Below, piece after piece: positions 61,366 to 64,000 of a DNA stretch of 64,000 nt. The DNA is from UBA4729 sp038236865 (GTDB taxonomy: Bacteria; Patescibacteriota; Saccharimonadia; Saccharimonadales; UBA4665): positions 4,053-68,052 of the forward strand of contig JBBRZI010000004.1 of NCBI GenBank assembly GCA_038236865.1, written 5' to 3'. Below the pieces are notes generated by a model that was not told the origin of the DNA, ran no database searches, and was given only the letters and a program-made list of their open reading frames with translations. The stretch's first letter is position 1; the number at the start of each line of letters is the position of its first letter. The position numbers and the translations under genes are program-made.

Positions 61366-61632
61366 ATGGATACAGTAGTAATTGATGTACGCGAACCGTT
61401 TGAATTCGCTGAAGGCCGCGTCAAGGGAGCGCTCAACATCCCCCCTGATAGGCTCATGCGCGGCGCAACCGAATTGGCTGGCCTGGATAAGGACACGCCG
61501 ATTATCGTCTATTGCCGAACCGGTAGCCGATCCAACGTTGCCATGCATTTACTAAGCCAACTAGGTTTTACCAATATTAAAAACGGCATCAACAAAGACC
61601 AAGTTGAGGCTCGATTCTTACCTCAAGATTAG
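61366..61632 (+). CDS. rhodanese (cytoplasmic, minimal)
   Basis: An 88-residue single-domain sulfurtransferase: VVIDVREPFEFAEGRVKGALN and active-site loop CRTGSRS with Cys50. No signal or membrane segment. AAGGAGTGAC precedes the ATG. It is the first gene of the operon divergent from the Fur gene. Confidence 0.93.
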   Translation: MDTVVIDVREPFEFAEGRVKGALNIPPDRLMRGATELAGLDKDTPIIVYCRTGSRSNVAMHLLSQLGFTNIKNGINKDQVEARFLPQD

Positions 61633-61644
61633 GACATCATAGAA

Positions 61645-62013
61645 ATGATTATATACATCGCAATTGCAGTCACCCTTATCTTCGGTTATATGATGCTGAA
61701 AAACCAAGGGCAAAATTTTAGCTTAGAGCAATTAACAGAAGACCTTACTGAAGGTGGCGTTTTGGTAGACGTTCGTAGCGCCTCAGAGTTCCAATCAGGG
61801 CATGCTAAAGGCGCCAAAAACGTTTCTTTACAAGCAATCCAAAGTGGCGCCATGCCGAGCAGCAACAAACAAAAACCAGTCTACCTGTACTGTCATAGCG
61901 GTGCGCGGGCCGCTTCGGCGAGCTCCCTATTAAAGCGCGCGGGCTTTGTGCATGTTGTCAACATCGGCAGTCTAGCCAAATGGCGTAAAATGGGCGGGAA
62001 AGTCGTCTCCTAG
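61645..62013 (+). CDS. membrane-anchored rhodanese
   Basis: A 122-residue protein with an N-terminal transmembrane helix (about 2-18) and a rhodanese domain: VLVDVRSASEFQSGHAKGAKNV and loop CHSGARA with Cys83. Architecture mirrors that at 60465 on the opposite strand. It lies 12 nt after the first rhodanese. Confidence 0.93.
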   Translation: MIIYIAIAVTLIFGYMMLKNQGQNFSLEQLTEDLTEGGVLVDVRSASEFQSGHAKGAKNVSLQAIQSGAMPSSNKQKPVYLYCHSGARAASASSLLKRAGFVHVVNIGSLAKWRKMGGKVVS

Positions 62014-62026
62014 AAAGGATATCTGT

Positions 62027-62314
62027 ATGAACATAGTTGAAGATGTAGCTAGTGGAAAAGCTCAACTACTCGATGTACGAACGAAAGATGAGTGGAAGGC
62101 CAGCCATGCGGCTGGGGCAATGCATATTTCGGTAAATAATCTGCTGACAGGCTACGTTGGTGAGCTTGATCCCGATGTACCAATCTATATTTATTGTGCC
62201 ACAGGAGCCCGCGCTGGAACGGCGGCAAGTTATCTGAATCGACAAGGTTACGCTACAACTAACATTGGTGGCCTTTCCACATGGCAAAGTCTCGGTGGAA
62301 CTATTACTCGCTAG
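62027..62314 (+). CDS. rhodanese (third in operon)
   Basis: A 95-residue single-domain rhodanese: QLLDVRTKDEWKASHAAGAMHI and loop CATGARA with Cys57, ending GLSTWQSLGG. AAAGGATATCTGT precedes the ATG. Together with the others it makes four distinct rhodaneses within 1.9 kb. Confidence 0.93.
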   Translation: MNIVEDVASGKAQLLDVRTKDEWKASHAAGAMHISVNNLLTGYVGELDPDVPIYIYCATGARAGTAASYLNRQGYATTNIGGLSTWQSLGGTITR

Positions 62315-62325
62315 CAAGGCCGCAC

Positions 62326-62354
62326 AAAGTTCAAATAACGTCCCCTAGCCCCAG
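62326..62354. repeat. right copy of the 29-bp imperfect direct repeat
   Basis: AAAGTTCAAATAACGTCCCC followed by TAGCCCCAG, 12 nt after the third rhodanese stop. The same position relative to a gene end is seen for the left copy. Confidence 0.5.
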
Positions 62355-62555
62355 TCAAGAAATTACTCCAATTATAGGGGCACCCGACTCAAACCGTGGT
62401 ACGCTGCGGGACCACCGCTATCTACAAGATCGTTGCCCCGTCCTTAAGATGTATCGTCCGTCGGGCAAAGGAAGCAATAGCGGCGCCGTAAGTAACCATA
62501 ACAATAGTTTTGCCATCGTTGCTAAGCGATTGAAATATTTTTGGTAGCCCAGTTG

Positions 62556-62561
62556 TATACT
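62556..62561 (+). promoter_or_regulatory. -10 element of the ECF sigma operon
   Basis: TATACT, 10 nt before the ATG at 62572. It is only about 230 nt after the rhodanese operon; the intervening 62355-62555 has no coding signal. Confidence 0.45.
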
Positions 62562-62571
62562 ATAGGTGACG

Positions 62572-63144
62572 ATGGCTACCGAAACAGATGTTCTTTCAGA
62601 TTCGCAAATAGTTTCTTTGGTGCTGAAAGGCGCTAAAGAACCGTACGCCTTACTTGTCGAGAGATACGAGGCTAAGCTGCTTCGGTATGCAACCTATCTC
62701 GTTAAAGACCCCGCTATCGCGTCAGACATTGTGCAAGATACTTTCATAAAGGCCTACATCAATCTCTATAGTTTTCATCTAAATAAATCTTTCTCATCCT
62801 GGATTTACCGCATAGTGCACAATGAAGCCATGAATCTGATAAAACGGAGCAAAAAATCCTCTACGTTCACTGAATTGGATATGACTGGTGACGAAATTTT
62901 TGTGAAGTTCTCGACCGACAAAATACTGGACAGGAACTTATTAAAAGCCAATGTCCGTACCTGTTTACGTACGGTGAGTATCAAATACCAAGAGGTTCTG
63001 GCACTCTACTACTTTGATGACCTAAAATATGATGAGATAAGCGACATATTACATATACCGACATCGACCGTAGGTGTCCGGATTAAAAGGGCTAAAGCAG
63101 CGCTTAAGAAAGCCTGTCAGAATGATGGAGTTACCTATGAATAA
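62572..63144 (+). CDS. ECF-family RNA polymerase sigma factor
   Basis: A 190-residue ECF sigma. Region 2 has ALLVERYEAKLLRYATYLVKDPAIASDIVQDTFIKAYINL and SFSSWIYRIVHNEAMNLIKR; region 4 has KYQEVLALYYFDDLKYDEISDILHIPTSTVGVRIKRAKAALK. The ATG at 62572 is chosen; a GTG two codons earlier lies too close to the -10. Its stop overlaps the next gene, a membrane protein placed like an anti-sigma factor. Confidence 0.95.
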   Translation: MATETDVLSDSQIVSLVLKGAKEPYALLVERYEAKLLRYATYLVKDPAIASDIVQDTFIKAYINLYSFHLNKSFSSWIYRIVHNEAMNLIKRSKKSSTFTELDMTGDEIFVKFSTDKILDRNLLKANVRTCLRTVSIKYQEVLALYYFDDLKYDEISDILHIPTSTVGVRIKRAKAALKKACQNDGVTYE

Positions 63145-63658
63145 GCCGAATTCAGCAACAACCACTGCTATTGAGAGAGCTGTAATGGCCAGGATCAAGA
63201 CCGGCCAAGCTAAAATGCACCCCCGAAAGTACTATGTAGTCTTAAGTGCTTTAGGCGTACTGGTAGTCGGGCTGCTTGGTTTTGTGACTGCCTATTTTAT
63301 GAGTGTCGTAACCCTGTGGTTGCGTATCCGATCGGCTGCCGGACCGGCCTACGGTGCCCGGCGTAACTTATCCAGTCTGGTCGGTGCTTTCCCTTGGTGG
63401 GCGCTCGTCCTCGGGATTGTATCTTTGGCTGTTATTATCTTCTTCGTGCGTAGAGTGGGCCGTCTGTATAAGCTACGGCTTATCTATCTAATCCCGGCAG
63501 TCATACTTGTTTCATTACTACTGGGCTTCGCATTTTCATACAGCACGCTTCCGAACATGCTGATGAGTCATAGACCTCAGGCTGTGTGCGATAGCTCGGA
63601 CGTCAATTGTATTAATGCCGAGGGCCAAGGCTACCTGCGCGGCCGACACATGAAATAA
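63137..63658 (+). CDS. membrane protein, probable anti-sigma factor
   Basis: A 173-residue protein with a cytoplasmic N-terminus of about 32 residues (ATTTAIERAVMARIKTGQAKMHPR), then three transmembrane helices (about 35-58, 86-108, 116-138) and a short extracytoplasmic tail with two cysteines (VCDSSDVNCINAEG). ATG 63137 overlaps the sigma stop, and GGAG lies 6 nt before it. No zinc-binding ZAS motif is seen. The anti-sigma role is inferred from position and topology. Confidence 0.7.
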   Translation: MNKPNSATTTAIERAVMARIKTGQAKMHPRKYYVVLSALGVLVVGLLGFVTAYFMSVVTLWLRIRSAAGPAYGARRNLSSLVGAFPWWALVLGIVSLAVIIFFVRRVGRLYKLRLIYLIPAVILVSLLLGFAFSYSTLPNMLMSHRPQAVCDSSDVNCINAEGQGYLRGRHMK

Positions 63659-63661
63659 AAC

Positions 63662-63698
63662 GCCTCCTTTGTTTGTACTACATATGCCGAAAGGAGGC
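63662..63698 (+). promoter_or_regulatory. hairpin that sequesters the ribosome-binding site of the last gene
   Basis: GCCTCCTTT (63662-63670) is perfectly complementary to AAAGGAGGC (63690-63698), 9 bp with a 19-nt loop. The right arm contains the whole Shine-Dalgarno AGGAGG of the gene starting at 63703. Confidence 0.65.
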
Positions 63699-63702
63699 AC
63701 CC

Positions 63703-64000
63703 ATGAAAAAATTATTATTCTTAAGTACCGGAGTCGCGAGCTTAGCCGCCGCTGGTTTAATGTTAGCGCCCGGCTTGGCATTAGCCCAAACTGGTAACAC
63801 CAACGGAAATGGTAGTGGTGGCGGTTACGGCTATCAGCAATCTTTAACGACAAAAGCAGAAGCACTAGGCATGACTACTGATCAGCTTAGCGCCCAACTC
63901 AAAAGTGCTACTTTGCTACAAATTGCAAAAGACAAAGGCTTGAGCGAAGATCAACTGCATGAAAAAATGCAAGCTGCAGCCCAAGAAAGATGGAAGGCCA
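63703..64000 (+). CDS. secreted protein, cut by the right edge
   Basis: 99 codons are visible. A signal peptide MKKLLFLSTGVASLAAAGLM...LALA is cleaved near residue 28, followed by a G/N/S-rich linker and a helical domain with KAEALGMTTDQLSAQLKSAT and KDKGLSEDQLHEKMQAAAQ. This pattern resembles small secreted/helical domains in cell-envelope stress proteins. It is the third gene after the sigma factor and could be its main output. Confidence 0.8.
   Translation, partial: MKKLLFLSTGVASLAAAGLMLAPGLALAQTGNTNGNGSGGGYGYQQSLTTKAEALGMTTDQLSAQLKSATLLQIAKDKGLSEDQLHEKMQAAAQERWKA

Noticed and set aside
62281..62547. 88-codon plus-strand frame after the last rhodanese
   Set aside because: It starts inside the rhodanese gene, has low-complexity composition, and no start signal or family resemblance.

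Overview
The window looks like a chromosomal segment of a Patescibacteria/CPR bacterium, most probably Candidatus Saccharibacteria (TM7). This is inferred from gene content, not from a marker-gene tree. The supporting traits are a GatCAB amidotransferase next to a tRNA-Gln, transketolase split into two genes, small operons of carbon-interconversion enzymes with no amino-acid or lipid biosynthesis genes, and many short membrane proteins. TGA is a normal stop here (many ATGA start/stop overlaps), so the standard bacterial code applies, which argues against Gracilibacteria and Absconditabacteria.

Layout. 1-8.5 kb: 5' part of dnaE, then a minus-strand operon gatC-gatA-(unknown)-gatB-galU-(two small envelope proteins), and a plus-strand alpha/beta-hydrolase-like gene. 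8.5-20 kb: uvrB, a LOG-like protein, an unknown gene, then sugar-phosphate operons (gap-(88 aa)-rpiB-rpe and tktN-(101 aa)-tktC-fba-pfkB kinase), a NUDIX hydrolase and ppa. 20.7-32 kb: GDPD, an FAD/NAD oxidoreductase, trxB, glutaredoxin, FKBP, NUDIX, an ABC exporter, a glycine-rich Tim44-like membrane protein and pheS-(142 aa)-pheT. 32-52.3 kb: YajQ, a GH63-like hydrolase, a patatin, RmuC, a divergent ZIP transporter/Fur-family pair, TerC/DUF475, CNNM, MscS, typA, rarA, a pseudopilin-like/secreted pair, and a SAM-riboswitch-controlled homocysteine methyltransferase-metK operon. 52.5-62.4 kb: tRNA-Gln followed by a lower-GC accessory region with SemiSWEET, Rnk/GreA-like, ArsR-oxidoreductase-GNAT-like-SDR-DUF488-AlkA, truncated recombinase and kinase genes, and a Fur-regulated set of four rhodaneses with glutaredoxin and DUF2892. 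62.5-64 kb: ECF sigma factor, a membrane protein in the anti-sigma position and a secreted protein cut by the window edge.

How the genes work together. The carbohydrate genes form a non-oxidative pentose-phosphate/lower-glycolysis module linking triose, pentose and hexose phosphates, with galU and the sugar kinase at its edges. Redox capacity is unusually well represented for a small genome: trxB, two glutaredoxins, two flavin oxidoreductases and four rhodaneses.

Expression signals. Many transcription units begin with a -10 hexamer (TANNNT) ending 6-7 nt before the start codon, which predicts leaderless mRNAs, whereas downstream or leadered genes carry Shine-Dalgarno sequences. The clearest regulatory case is the ZIP/Fur pair, whose two promoters are exactly symmetric around one shared palindromic TTGCAA -35 element. 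A second is a 7-1-7 Fur-type palindrome between the rhodanese operons. Other leader elements are the SAM riboswitch, a terminator-like hairpin before mscS, an RBS-sequestering hairpin before the last gene, and hairpin-rich unexplained sequence before tRNA-Gln and upstream of yajQ.
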